This document shows positions 25,145 to 33,211 of a DNA stretch of 64,000 bases, in pieces. Positions within the stretch are counted from its first letter, which is position 1; each line of letters opens with the position of its first letter. Location: positions 62,001-126,000 of the forward strand of contig DATEDF010000089.1 of NCBI GenBank assembly GCA_035286465.1, written 5' to 3'. The notes below the pieces were generated by a model. The model was not told where the DNA came from, did not search any database, and saw only the letters and a list, made by a program, of their open reading frames with translations. The position numbers and the translations under genes are program-made. This stretch comes from Fen-1231 sp035286465 (GTDB taxonomy: Bacteria > Gemmatimonadota > Gemmatimonadetes > Gemmatimonadales > Gemmatimonadaceae).

Positions 25145-27175
25145 TCACCGTTCGACCCGCACCCCCACGAACACGCTCCGCCCCGGCGCCGCGAATCGCG
25201 CGATCTCCGAGTAGCGCGCGCCGAGGAGATTGTCCACGCGCGCCAGGAGCGCCGCGCCGCGCACGATGCGCCCCGGCACCGGCACAACCACGGAGCAGTC
25301 CACCTTCGTGTGCGTGGGGAGCGTGACCGCCACCGCCGGGAAGGCGGAGAAATCGCGGTCGTCGCGCTCGCCCACGCGCGCGGCCACGAGGTGCACACTG
25401 CCACCGCGGAGCGCGTACGCCGCCGAGAGCGTGGCCCCGTGCGGCGGCCGCCGGATGAGCTTCTGGCCGACCACGTAGACGGCGCCGCTGTTCTGGTCGA
25501 AGCCGGCGCGCGTCGCGCGCGCGTCCGTCCACGCGTACGTCACCCCGACGGTGAGCCGTTCGACGCCGCGGTACTCGGCCTCGAACTCCAGGCCGCTCGC
25601 GTCGGCGGCGGCCACGTTGAAGTAGTTCGGCGCACCGCGTGCGGGCGGCGTGCCGGCGTACTGGATCACGTCCCGGAACTGCTGCGCGTAGGCGGTGGTC
25701 CTGAGCGTGAGATCGCCGCCGGCGAGAAAGACGTCGGCGCCCACGTCGGCCGATCGTGAGCGCTCAGGACGCAGCGACGGATTCCCCGTGACGTAGCCGG
25801 TCGAGAAGTTCTCGAAGAAGCTCGGCGCCTTCAACGCGGTTCCGGCGGAGGCGCGGACGCGCGCGCGCGCGGAGAGCAGGTACGCGGCGCTCGCGCGCGC
25901 GGTCGCGAACGACCCGAACGCGCTGTTCTGGTCGAGGCGGCCGCCGACGGCATACGACAGCCGGTCCGTCGCGTCACCGAGCGCCTGCAGGTAGGCGCCC
26001 GTGTTGTGCCGCGCGGCCGCGAAGCCGCCGGCGTCGCGCCCGTACTGGCTGAGCGAAAGCGAGGAGCTGGTCTCGCGGTCGCGCGCGACCTCCGCGCCGA
26101 CCGTCAGCACACCGCGCCCGTACGTGAGGTTGAGTCGCGCGTCCGCCGATCGCCGCGTGCGCACGGCGCGCGAGAAGAAACCGAAGAAGCCCATCGTGTC
26201 CGCGGCCGTGTCGGGGCCGTCGTTGGCGCGGGGAAGAAGCTCGTTCGACGCAAGCGAGACGCGAAGTTCCACTCGTTCCGTGAGGCGGTGCCCGGCGTCC
26301 AGGCTCGCGACAAGCCGGTGATCGGTCTGCTCGGCGTCGTGATCCACGACGGCGCCCGTGAAGTCGGTGGGGTAGTGGTAGGTCGCGCTTGACCAACGCA
26401 GCGCGAGTCGCGCGTCCGCACGGGCGCCCGGCGTCACCCGCAGCGACGCGCTGAGCACGTCGTTCACGAACCGGTTGTTGAACGGAAGAATGCCGTCGCT
26501 GGACTCGCGTGATCCGGACAGGGTGAAGCCGGCGCGGGCAGCGCCAGCGGCGACGCCCAGCGCGCCGCGAAGCGTGCCGCGCGACCCGCCGCCGGCGAGT
26601 GCGTGCATCGCCAGCGGGCCGCGCCCCTCCTTCGTGAACAGCTGCACGACGCCGGTCACGGCGTCGGAGCCGTAGAGCACGCTGGTGGGGCCGCGCACGA
26701 TTTCGATCCGGTCCACGTTATCGGTGGTGAGCGTGGCGAGATCGAACGCGCCGCCCGCGTCGTTCACCGCCACGCCATCCACCAGGACGCGCACGTAGTT
26801 GCTGTTCCCGCCGCGCAGGAAGAGCGAGCTCTGCGAACCCACGGGTCCGCTGGCGACGACCGCGGCGCCCGGCACGAGGCGAAGCGCGTCGAGCACGCGG
26901 GTGATGCCCTGCGCGCGCAGGTCGTCGCCCCGGAGGACGGTGACCGTGGCGGTGGGGGCGGCGGTCGAGATGGCGACGCGCGTGGCGGTGATGTAGACCG
27001 TGCTGAGCGTGTCACGGGCGGGCTTGGACTCTTGTGCGAGGCAGGCGCAAGAGGCGAGATGAGCGGCGAGTGCGAGCGTGAGCGGCGAGCGGGCGAGGGG
27101 AAGCGGCGAGCGGGCGAGAGGAAGCGGCGAGCGGGCGAGAGGAAGCGGCGAGTGCGAGAACGCGCGACGGGGCAT
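25145..27175 (-). CDS. btuB: TonB-dependent vitamin B12 receptor, BtuB-like
   Basis: An outer-membrane receptor that takes up cobalamin with TonB energy. The 676-aa product has a plug domain (TATVTVLRGDDLRAQGITRV, SSLFLRGGNSNYVRVLVDGV, IEIVRGPTSVLYGSDAVTGV) and a beta-barrel. The B12 assignment rests on the riboswitch-led btuF-btuC-btuD operon, of which it is the last gene, 40 bp after btuD. The N-terminus is odd: three exact or near-exact copies of a 21-bp unit encode SPLPLAR repeats before the hydrophobic core (about residues 30-45), so the true start may differ. Confidence 0.9.
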   Translation of the reverse strand: MPRRAFSHSPLPLARSPLPLARSPLPLARSPLTLALAAHLASCACLAQESKPARDTLSTVYITATRVAISTAAPTATVTVLRGDDLRAQGITRVLDALRLVPGAAVVASGPVGSQSSLFLRGGNSNYVRVLVDGVAVNDAGGAFDLATLTTDNVDRIEIVRGPTSVLYGSDAVTGVVQLFTKEGRGPLAMHALAGGGSRGTLRGALGVAAGAARAGFTLSGSRESSDGILPFNNRFVNDVLSASLRVTPGARADARLALRWSSATYHYPTDFTGAVVDHDAEQTDHRLVASLDAGHRLTERVELRVSLASNELLPRANDGPDTAADTMGFFGFFSRAVRTRRSADARLNLTYGRGVLTVGAEVARDRETSSSLSLSQYGRDAGGFAAARHNTGAYLQALGDATDRLSYAVGGRLDQNSAFGSFATARASAAYLLSARARVRASAGTALKAPSFFENFSTGYVTGNPSLRPERSRSADVGADVFLAGGDLTLRTTAYAQQFRDVIQYAGTPPARGAPNYFNVAAADASGLEFEAEYRGVERLTVGVTYAWTDARATRAGFDQNSGAVYVVGQKLIRRPPHGATLSAAYALRGGSVHLVAARVGERDDRDFSAFPAVAVTLPTHTKVDCSVVVPVPGRIVRGAALLARVDNLLGARYSEIARFAAPGRSVFVGVRVER
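27085..27150 (-). repeat. 21-bp tandem repeat inside the btuB signal-peptide coding region
   Basis: Three consecutive 21-bp units (TCGCCGCTTCCTCTCGCCCG plus C, the third with one change) encode the heptapeptide SPLPLAR. Unit length divisible by three keeps the frame, so copy number could change by slippage without a frameshift. Confidence 0.85.
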
Positions 27176-27215
27176 TCGGTGGACCTCGGTGAGCGTGGCG
27201 GCGTGATCGTAGCGA

Positions 27216-28004
27216 TTATTTCGGCGCGCGATGGCGGAGCGGGACGAGGACGGGCGCGCCGACGGCCGGGTCCCGGGAGACGACGAGGGGCCATTCGTAG
27301 ACGCGCTCCAGCTCGTCGCCGCGCATCACCGCGTCCGGCGGACCGGACGCGGCGAGCGCACCGCGATGGAGGAGAGCGATGGTCGTCGCGAAGCGCGCGA
27401 CGAGATTGAGCTGGTGGCTCACGAGCAGCACGGCGCGCCCCTCGCGGGCGAGCGCGTCGAGGAGCTCGAAGACGCCCATCTCGTGCGCGACGTCGAGGAA
27501 GGTCGTGGGCTCGTCGAGCACGAGCGCGTCCCCGCCCTGCGCGAGGGCGCGCGCGAGGCGTACACGCTGCCACTCGCCGCCCGAGAGTTCGTCGGTGTGC
27601 CGCGTCAGGTACTCCGCAGCCCCCGTGCGCTCGGCGGCGCTCTCGACGATGGCGCGGTCCGCCGGAGTCTCGCCCGCCCACACGCCGCCGTGCGCGAATC
27701 GTCCGAGCGCGATGAAGTCGCGTACCACGAGCGGGAACGCGGGTTCCTCGCGCTGGGGCACGATGGCGACGCGCCGCGCCACCTCGCGTCGCGAGAACGC
27801 GCCGAGCGGCGCGCCATCCAGGGTGATGGCGCCGCGTTCGGCGCGCAGCCGGCCCAGCAGCGCGCGCACGAGCGTGCTCTTGCCGCTCCCATTCGGACCG
27901 ACGACGGCGGTGAGCGCGCCCCGCCGCGCCTCGAGCGAGACGCCGCGGACGGCGGGCTCGGCCGCGCGCGGATACCGGAGCACCACGCCGTCGAAGCGGA
28001 TCAC
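27216..28004 (-). CDS. btuD: Cobalamin ABC transporter ATP-binding protein
   Basis: Powers B12 import through BtuC. The 262-aa protein has Walker A GPNGSGKST (36-44), the Q loop within VPQREEP, the signature LSGGEWQRVRLARAL, Walker B ALVLDEPTTFLD and an H loop (LLVSHQ). The GTG start at 28004 overlaps the btuC TGA (GTGA). It belongs to the FecE/BtuD family of iron-siderophore and B12 ATPases; the riboswitch makes B12 the likely substrate. Confidence 0.93.
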   Translation of the reverse strand: MIRFDGVVLRYPRAAEPAVRGVSLEARRGALTAVVGPNGSGKSTLVRALLGRLRAERGAITLDGAPLGAFSRREVARRVAIVPQREEPAFPLVVRDFIALGRFAHGGVWAGETPADRAIVESAAERTGAAEYLTRHTDELSGGEWQRVRLARALAQGGDALVLDEPTTFLDVAHEMGVFELLDALAREGRAVLLVSHQLNLVARFATTIALLHRGALAASGPPDAVMRGDELERVYEWPLVVSRDPAVGAPVLVPLRHRAPK

Positions 28005-28975
28005 CGCATCCTCCGCAATCGCGCGAGGAAGAACGGCACGCCCACGAGCGCCGTGACGGCGCCGAGCGGGAGCTCCGACGGCGCGCGCACCGTCCGCGCG
28101 ACGACATCGGCCGCGACCACCAGCGCACCGCCGCCGATCGCCGCGCCGGCGATCACGCTGCGCACCGTGCGCGCGCCGAGCGCCCGGACGATCGCCGGCA
28201 CGACCAGCCCGACGAACCCCACGAGCCCGGCGCCGGCGACCGTGACCGCCGCCAGCAGCGACGCCGCGAGGTACGCGCGGCGCGTGGCGCGTTCGACGTC
28301 CACTCCGAGCGCCGCGGCCGGATCCGTCCCCAGCGCGAGCAGCTCGATCTCGCGCGCGAAGGCGAAAAGGAGCGCGCCGCCCAGGGCCACGTACAGCGCG
28401 ATCCAGCGCGTGCCGGCCCAGGTCGCGTCGCCCAGCGAACCCATCATCCACCAGAGCGCGCTCCGCACCGTGTCGTCGGTCGCGCCGGAGAGGAGCACGA
28501 GGATCGCGGCGTTGGCGAAGGCGCCGATGACGACGCCGGCCAGGACGAGGACCCGTGGATCGCCCCGCGCACCGGCCGCGCGCGCCACCAACAGCACGAG
28601 CGCCACGGCGAGCAGGGCGCCGATGAACGCCGCCAGCGGCAGCATGGCGGGCGCGGAAAGATGGAGCGTGACGCCGAGGACCGCGCCGACCGCCGCCCCG
28701 CCCGAGACCCCGAGCAGGTAGGGGTCCGCGAGCGGATTGCGCAGCGTGCCCTGGAGCGCCGCGCCGCTCATCCCGAGCCCCGCGCCGATTGCGACACCGA
28801 GGACCGCGCGCGGAAGGCGGAGCGTGCGAACGATCGCGACCGCGTGCTCGTCGTCGCCGCCGAAGAGCGCGCGCCACACCGCAGGTGGCGAGAGGGGCAC
28901 GGGGCCGAGCGCCAGCGCCGCGAGGAGCGCCGCGGCGAGCGCCGCGAGGAGCACGAGCCAGGTCCGGCGCGGCAT
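28001..28975 (-). CDS. btuC: Cobalamin ABC transporter permease
   Basis: An inner-membrane channel of the FecCD/BtuC family. The 324-aa protein has about ten hydrophobic helices and the family motif LRLPRAVLGVAIGAGLGMSG (about 51-70), followed by LADPYLLGVSGG and a C-terminal LVGFVGLVVPAIVR. ATG 28975 overlaps the btuF stop (TGATG). Confidence 0.93.
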   Translation of the reverse strand: MPRRTWLVLLAALAAALLAALALGPVPLSPPAVWRALFGGDDEHAVAIVRTLRLPRAVLGVAIGAGLGMSGAALQGTLRNPLADPYLLGVSGGAAVGAVLGVTLHLSAPAMLPLAAFIGALLAVALVLLVARAAGARGDPRVLVLAGVVIGAFANAAILVLLSGATDDTVRSALWWMMGSLGDATWAGTRWIALYVALGGALLFAFAREIELLALGTDPAAALGVDVERATRRAYLAASLLAAVTVAGAGLVGFVGLVVPAIVRALGARTVRSVIAGAAIGGGALVVAADVVARTVRAPSELPLGAVTALVGVPFFLARLRRMR

Positions 28976-29865
28976 CAGGGCACCGTGTCGTGCAGGATGA
29001 GCGCGCGGAGATGCCGCGCCGCCTCGCCCAGCCGAACGCCGGGACGCCCGACGAGCGTCGTGTCCACCACCAGGATGCGCCCCGCGCGCACGGCGGACAC
29101 CGCCCGCCACGCCGGGCTCCGCCGGATGCGCATCGCGTTCTGCGGGCCTGCGAGCACGTAATCGGGATTGCGACGCACGACCTGTTCGAGCGAGACCTGG
29201 GGGGACGGCGCCGCGAGGTCGTCGAACACGTTGCGGGCACCGGCCGTCTCGACCAGCTCGGTCAGGTAGCTGCCGCGACCGATCGTGAAGAGCGGCGACT
29301 CCCAGATGAACCAGAAGACGGTGGGCGGCTTCGTGGACCGCGGACGAGCGCGCACGACCGCGAGCGAGCGCTCGACCGAGTCCGCGAGCCGCTCGCCCGC
29401 CGCGGAGTCGCCGACGGCGCGCGCAACCAGACGCGCGGCGCGCTGGAAGTCAGCGAGGTGATCGGTGCGGATGGCGAGCGTCGCGACGCCCGCGCGGTGC
29501 AACGCCCTGGCCGCCGCGCGATTCCCGTCGGAGGCGTACAGCAGCACCAGGTCGGGGCGCACGCCGAGCACGGCCTCCACGTTGGGCTGCATCCCGTCGC
29601 CGAGATCGGCGACGGCGCGCGCGCCTTCCGGATGGAGATCCCAGTGCGTGCGTCCCACCACGCGCGCGCCCGCGCCGAGCGCGAAGAGCAGTTCGGTCGT
29701 GACGGGGTTGAGCGAGACGATCCGACGCGCCCCGTGCCCCGCCCTGACCGTATCCCCGAAATCGTCGAGCGTGCGCCCGGGCGCGCGCGCGCGCTCCGCG
29801 CGCTTCGCGCCGCCGCACGACGCGGTGACGGCGAGCGCGAGCAGCACGAAAGGCCGGCGGTACAT
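28975..29865 (-). CDS. btuF: Cobalamin-binding lipoprotein of the ABC transporter
   Basis: Captures B12 in the periplasm and passes it to BtuCD. The 296-aa product has a lipobox VTASC (Cys17), then the two-lobed periplasmic-binding fold: RIVSLNPVTTELLFALGAG early, DLVLLYAS, and a C-terminal lobe starting near residue 195. It is the first gene of the operon, 130 bases after the riboswitch aptamer. The Shine-Dalgarno is poor: GGGAG lies 18 bases upstream, within a possible hairpin (29885-29932). Confidence 0.92.
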   Translation of the reverse strand: MYRRPFVLLALAVTASCGGAKRAERARAPGRTLDDFGDTVRAGHGARRIVSLNPVTTELLFALGAGARVVGRTHWDLHPEGARAVADLGDGMQPNVEAVLGVRPDLVLLYASDGNRAAARALHRAGVATLAIRTDHLADFQRAARLVARAVGDSAAGERLADSVERSLAVVRARPRSTKPPTVFWFIWESPLFTIGRGSYLTELVETAGARNVFDDLAAPSPQVSLEQVVRRNPDYVLAGPQNAMRIRRSPAWRAVSAVRAGRILVVDTTLVGRPGVRLGEAARHLRALILHDTVP

Positions 29866-29884
29866 CGCGAAAGGCAGAACGGGC

Positions 29885-29932
29885 TCCCGTCCCGAAAGAG
29901 GAAGCCCGCAACGCCGGATGCGCCGGACGGGA
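29885..29932 (-). promoter_or_regulatory. Possible expression-platform hairpin of the cobalamin riboswitch
   Basis: GGACGGGA (29925-29932) and TCCCGTCC (29885-29892) can pair as eight bases between the aptamer and the btuF ATG at 29865. The stem includes the GGGAG that may serve ribosome binding. B12-dependent closing could block translation; no U run follows, so translational control is more likely than termination. This is inference from pairing only. Confidence 0.45.
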
Positions 29933-29995
29933 ACCCACCCCGCGGTCTCGCATCGAACGCCACCAGCTCCTCCCCCGAGGATCTGTTTCCGTGGC

Positions 29996-30147
29996 GCGAA
30001 CGCGGGTCGTCTCCTGGCTCCGGGCCGCTCGCTCGCCTTCCCGATCTCCCGATCAGTGGCGCGTGAGCGCGCGTGTTCTTTCGAACGTGCCCGTTACAGT
30101 GGCGGGGCCGCGCCGGCATTGCACCGGCTTCCGTGTCCCGCGTTCGC
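29996..30147 (-). promoter_or_regulatory. Cobalamin riboswitch
   Basis: The conserved elements occur in order on the minus strand: P1 arm GCGAACGCGGG (30147-30137), GCCGGTGCAATGCCGG, CCCCGCCACTGTAAC (30107-30093), and the B12 box AGCCAGGAGACGACCC (30019-30004). The closing P1 arm CCCGCGTTCGC (30006-29996) is an exact 11-bp complement of the first. This aptamer binds adenosyl- or other cobalamins and usually lowers expression when B12 is plentiful. It leads the btuF-btuC-btuD-btuB operon. Confidence 0.97.
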
Positions 30148-30163
30148 CATCAGTTGTGCGCGG

Positions 30164-30192
30164 AAGCTAGACGAGTCCCTCGCGCCGGGCAA
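30164..30192 (-). promoter_or_regulatory. Promoter of the cobalamin uptake operon
   Basis: TTGCCC (30192-30187), 17 bp, TAGCTT (30169-30164) on the minus strand, placing the start near 30157, ten bases before the aptamer. The -10 box shares its TAG with the stop codon of the upstream gene. Confidence 0.75.
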
Positions 30193-31315
30193 GCGCCGCC
30201 GTCAGCCGCGCCTTGAGTCGCGCGCGCCGCTCATAGTGGTCCGCCTTCTCGTCCGGCGTCGGCGCGTCGAGCGCGGCGAACGCCGTCTCCAGGGCGGCGA
30301 GCTCGCGTTCAAGTGACTCGGGATCGTCGCGCTGCGCGCGGATGGCGCGCTCGCGCGCGGGTCCGCGGCGCGTCAGGCCCGCCGCGAGGCCGAGCAGGAG
30401 CACCGCGCCGACAGCGACCACGATGAGCGCGATGCGGAAGTTGAGCGACGACGTCGTCAGGAGTGTCGGCGCAGTGACCGAAAGCACGGCCGCCGCCGGC
30501 GCGTCCTGCGCCAGGAACCGGCGGAAGCGGCGCCCTTCGAGCGACGCCGGCTCCGTTTCGCGGAGACCGCCGCCCGTCGCCGTCCCCCGTTCGTCCTCCA
30601 CGAGCACTTCGAGCACCGAGGTGCCCGCGAGCGAGGGAAGCAGGAGGGGCGCCGCGCTCGCCTTGACGCGGTAGACGAAGGAGAATCGCTTGACGCCCGG
30701 CGCCAGTGGCGCGAAGACCCTGGCCCGCCCCTCGGCGAAAGTCACCGCCTCGGCGGGGAGGTCGCCCTCGCCCGCGCGCGTGGCGCGCGCGCCGTCCGGG
30801 AGGAGCGCCTCGAACGTCGGCCGCGCGCGCGCGCCGGACACGCGCGTGACCGTGGAATCGTTCGACAGCTCGAAGGCCTCCACGACTCGTCGCGTGCGGC
30901 CCGAGTCGGGCGCCATCACGACCACGTGGCGTCCCCGCACGCGAATCGGCACCGGCGCGCTCGTCGTGTCGTACACCACGAGCCCGGCGTCCGCACCGGT
31001 GACGACGCGCCCCGTGAGCGGCGCGGTGAAGTACGCGAGGCCGGCGAAACGGATCGAGACGAAGTAGAGTGCGGCCGTGTCACCGGTGGCGCGATAGTGG
31101 AAGGCGTAGCGGCCCGCGCCGTCGCTCCGCACGGAGTCCATGGGCCCCGCGTGGTCGGTTCCCACGCGATGCAGCGTGATCCAGGCGCCCGCCAGCGGGC
31201 GCACCCCCTTCCCCGTCGCTCGTGCAACGGTGCCGCGCACCTCGCGCGCCGCCTGCGCGCGCGCAACCCCGGTCGCGAGGACGCACGCCGTGAGCATGAT
31301 CAGGGCGTGTGCCAC
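30167..31315 (-). CDS. Secreted/membrane protein with carboxypeptidase-regulatory-like domain
   Basis: A 382-aa product with a signal peptide (MAHALIMLTACVLATGVARA), a beta-sandwich region like carboxypeptidase regulatory domains (VRGTVARATGKG...PLAGAWITLHRVG), further beta segments, then one transmembrane helix near 300-322 and a charged coiled-coil C-terminus. Most of the protein would be periplasmic. GTG 31315 is preferred because ATG 31297 would leave no signal-peptide n-region. It follows the nuclease gene by seven bases. No enzymatic motif is seen; function unknown. Confidence 0.72.
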   Translation of the reverse strand: MAHALIMLTACVLATGVARAQAAREVRGTVARATGKGVRPLAGAWITLHRVGTDHAGPMDSVRSDGAGRYAFHYRATGDTAALYFVSIRFAGLAYFTAPLTGRVVTGADAGLVVYDTTSAPVPIRVRGRHVVVMAPDSGRTRRVVEAFELSNDSTVTRVSGARARPTFEALLPDGARATRAGEGDLPAEAVTFAEGRARVFAPLAPGVKRFSFVYRVKASAAPLLLPSLAGTSVLEVLVEDERGTATGGGLRETEPASLEGRRFRRFLAQDAPAAAVLSVTAPTLLTTSSLNFRIALIVVAVGAVLLLGLAAGLTRRGPARERAIRAQRDDPESLERELAALETAFAALDAPTPDEKADHYERRARLKARLTAALARREGLV

Positions 31316-31322
31316 GCGCGCG

Positions 31323-31865
31323 TTAGATCTTGAACTTCCCAAAGTCCTCGGGCCGGAGCTGCTCCAGGTAGCGCTGCAGGTGCTCGGCGCTCCGGATCTG
31401 CGCCTCGAGCGGGGCCGCGCCGATGTCGGGCCCCGGTGCGGCTTCCTCCTCCTCCGCGCGCTCCGGTTCGCCGGACGGCTCGTATTCCGCCAGCAGCTCC
31501 TCGGCGGCGAAGATCGGCGCGCCAAGCCGGAGCGCGATCGCGATGCTGTCCGACGGGCGCGCGTCCACGACCTGCGTGGCCCCGCCGACGAGCACGTGCA
31601 ACTCGGCGTAAAACGTGCTGTCCACGACGCGCGTCACGCGCACGCTCTGCAGCTGGCCGCCCAGCGCGACGATGAGTGACTGGCACAGGTCGTGCGTCAT
31701 CGGCCGTTCGCGCCGCACGCCGGAGAGGTGCGCCACGATGGACTCCGCCTCCGGGCGCCCGATCCAGATGGGGACGAGGCGCTTGCCGTCCTTCTCCTGC
31801 AGAATCACCACGTACGAGCTCGACCCGGCGTCCCGCCCGAGGCGTGATACGATGACCTCGACCAC
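31323..31865 (-). CDS. Bifunctional nuclease family protein (DUF151/BFN)
   Basis: The 180-aa protein matches the BFN domain: VILQEKDGKRLVPIWIGRPEAE early, the SVRVTRVVDSTFYAEL strand and DARPSDSIAIALRLGAPIF. Relatives have reported RNase/DNase activity; many bacterial members remain uncharacterised. An acidic linker (EPERAEEEEAAPG) separates it from a short helical tail. The GTG start at 31865 has GGGAGGG upstream. It lies 28 bp after metK and just before a membrane protein. Confidence 0.88.
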   Translation of the reverse strand: MVEVIVSRLGRDAGSSSYVVILQEKDGKRLVPIWIGRPEAESIVAHLSGVRRERPMTHDLCQSLIVALGGQLQSVRVTRVVDSTFYAELHVLVGGATQVVDARPSDSIAIALRLGAPIFAAEELLAEYEPSGEPERAEEEEAAPGPDIGAAPLEAQIRSAEHLQRYLEQLRPEDFGKFKI

Positions 31866-31893
31866 GTGCCCTCCCTCCCGGCGTCCCGGGACG

Positions 31894-33069
31894 CTACCCG
31901 CGCACCGCCCGCTTCAACTCGGCCACCCGGTCCGTCCGCTCCCACGAGAAGAGCGTGACCTTCTTCCCGAAGCGCACGGCGCGCTCGCACGACCGCCCGA
32001 AGTGGCCGTACGACGCGGTGTCGCTGTAGATCGGCTTCCGCAGGTCGAGCGCCTCGATGATCCCCCGCGGCGTGAGGTCGAACACCCGGTCCACCGCCCG
32101 CGCGATCCTGGTCTCGCTCACCGTGGAGGTGCCGAAGGTATCCACCATCACCGAGACCGGCCTCACGACCCCGATCGCGTACGCGACCTGCACCTCGCAC
32201 CGTTTCGCGAGCCCCGCAGCCACGATGTTCTTGGCGACCCAGCGCGCGGCGTACGACCCCGACCGATCCACCTTCGAGGGGTCCTTCCCGCTGAAGGCGC
32301 CGCCGCCGTGTCGCCCTGTCCCGCCGTAGGTGTCCACGATGATCTTCCGGCCGGTGAGCCCCGCGTCACCCTGCGGGCCGCCGATCACGAAGCGGCCCGT
32401 CGGATTAATGTGATACTTGACCCCCCGGGGCCGAAGTTCCCGCGGGATGGTCGCCTCGACGATCTCGCGCGTCACGGCTTCCTTGATCGCGGCGTGCTTG
32501 ACGTCGTCGGAGTGCTGCGTCGAGATGACGACGGTGTCCACGGCGACCGGTCGTCCGTCCTCGTAGAGCACCGTGACCTGCGACTTCCCGTCGGGGCGGA
32601 GCCAGGGAAGCGTGCCGTCCTTGCGGCGGTCGGCGAGCGCGCGCGCGAGGCGATGCGCGAGCGTGATCGGAAGCGGCATCAGCTCCTCGGTCTCGTCGCA
32701 CGCATAGCCGAACATCATGCCCTGGTCGCCCGCGCCGCCGGCGTCCACACCGAGCGCGATGTCCGCCGACTGCTGGTCAATCGTGGACATCACCGCGCAG
32801 GTGTGCGCGTCGAAGCCATAGCCCTGCTCCGTGTACCCGATGCGTGCGATCGTCTCGCGCACCAGCGCGGGGAGATGCACGTACGCCTCCGTGGTGATCT
32901 CGCCGAAGATCGTCGCGAGTCCCGTGGTGACCATCGTCTCGCACGCGACGCGTGAGAGCGGGTCCTTGGCGAGGAGCGCGTCCACCACCGCGTCGGAGAT
33001 CTGGTCGGCGACCTTATCGGGGTGTCCTTCGGTGACGGATTCGGACGTGAAGAGGTGGCGACGAAGCAC
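31894..33069 (-). CDS. metK: S-adenosylmethionine synthetase
   Basis: Makes SAM from methionine and ATP. The 391-aa protein is full length: GHPDKVADQISDA (15-27), GAGDQGMMFGYA near the middle, and GGGAFSGKDPSKVDRSG (the phosphate loop). The GTG start at 33069 gives the standard N-terminus LRRHLFTSESVTEG. The upstream 142 bp contain GAAGGG-rich repeats but no SAM riboswitch. Confidence 0.97.
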   Translation of the reverse strand: MLRRHLFTSESVTEGHPDKVADQISDAVVDALLAKDPLSRVACETMVTTGLATIFGEITTEAYVHLPALVRETIARIGYTEQGYGFDAHTCAVMSTIDQQSADIALGVDAGGAGDQGMMFGYACDETEELMPLPITLAHRLARALADRRKDGTLPWLRPDGKSQVTVLYEDGRPVAVDTVVISTQHSDDVKHAAIKEAVTREIVEATIPRELRPRGVKYHINPTGRFVIGGPQGDAGLTGRKIIVDTYGGTGRHGGGAFSGKDPSKVDRSGSYAARWVAKNIVAAGLAKRCEVQVAYAIGVVRPVSVMVDTFGTSTVSETRIARAVDRVFDLTPRGIIEALDLRKPIYSDTASYGHFGRSCERAVRFGKKVTLFSWERTDRVAELKRAVRG

Positions 33070-33072
33070 GGG

Positions 33073-33160
33073 ACGGCGGTGAAGGGCGAAGGGTGAAGGG
33101 TTCGCGAAAGGCGGAGGGTCCGCGAGGAGTGGACGGCGAAAGATCAGGTGAAGCGCGGAA
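33073..33160. repeat. Purine-rich low-complexity stretch upstream of metK (one-armed)
   Basis: Words such as GTGAAGGGCGAAGGGTGAAGG repeat with small changes on the plus strand, giving a strong purine/pyrimidine strand skew. The same words occur at 51.75-51.9 kb with an inverted partner, but here I find no complementary arm. The rest of the 33070-33211 gap shows nothing else. Confidence 0.7.
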
Positions 33161-33211
33161 GGGATTCGAACGATAAGGGCGTGCGCGCCGCGCTGCGAGG
33201 GGTCGCCGCGC

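Noticed and set aside
33070..33211. SAM riboswitch upstream of metK
   Set aside because: None of the conserved SAM-I or SAM-II core elements can be found; the region is a GAAGGG-rich repeat.
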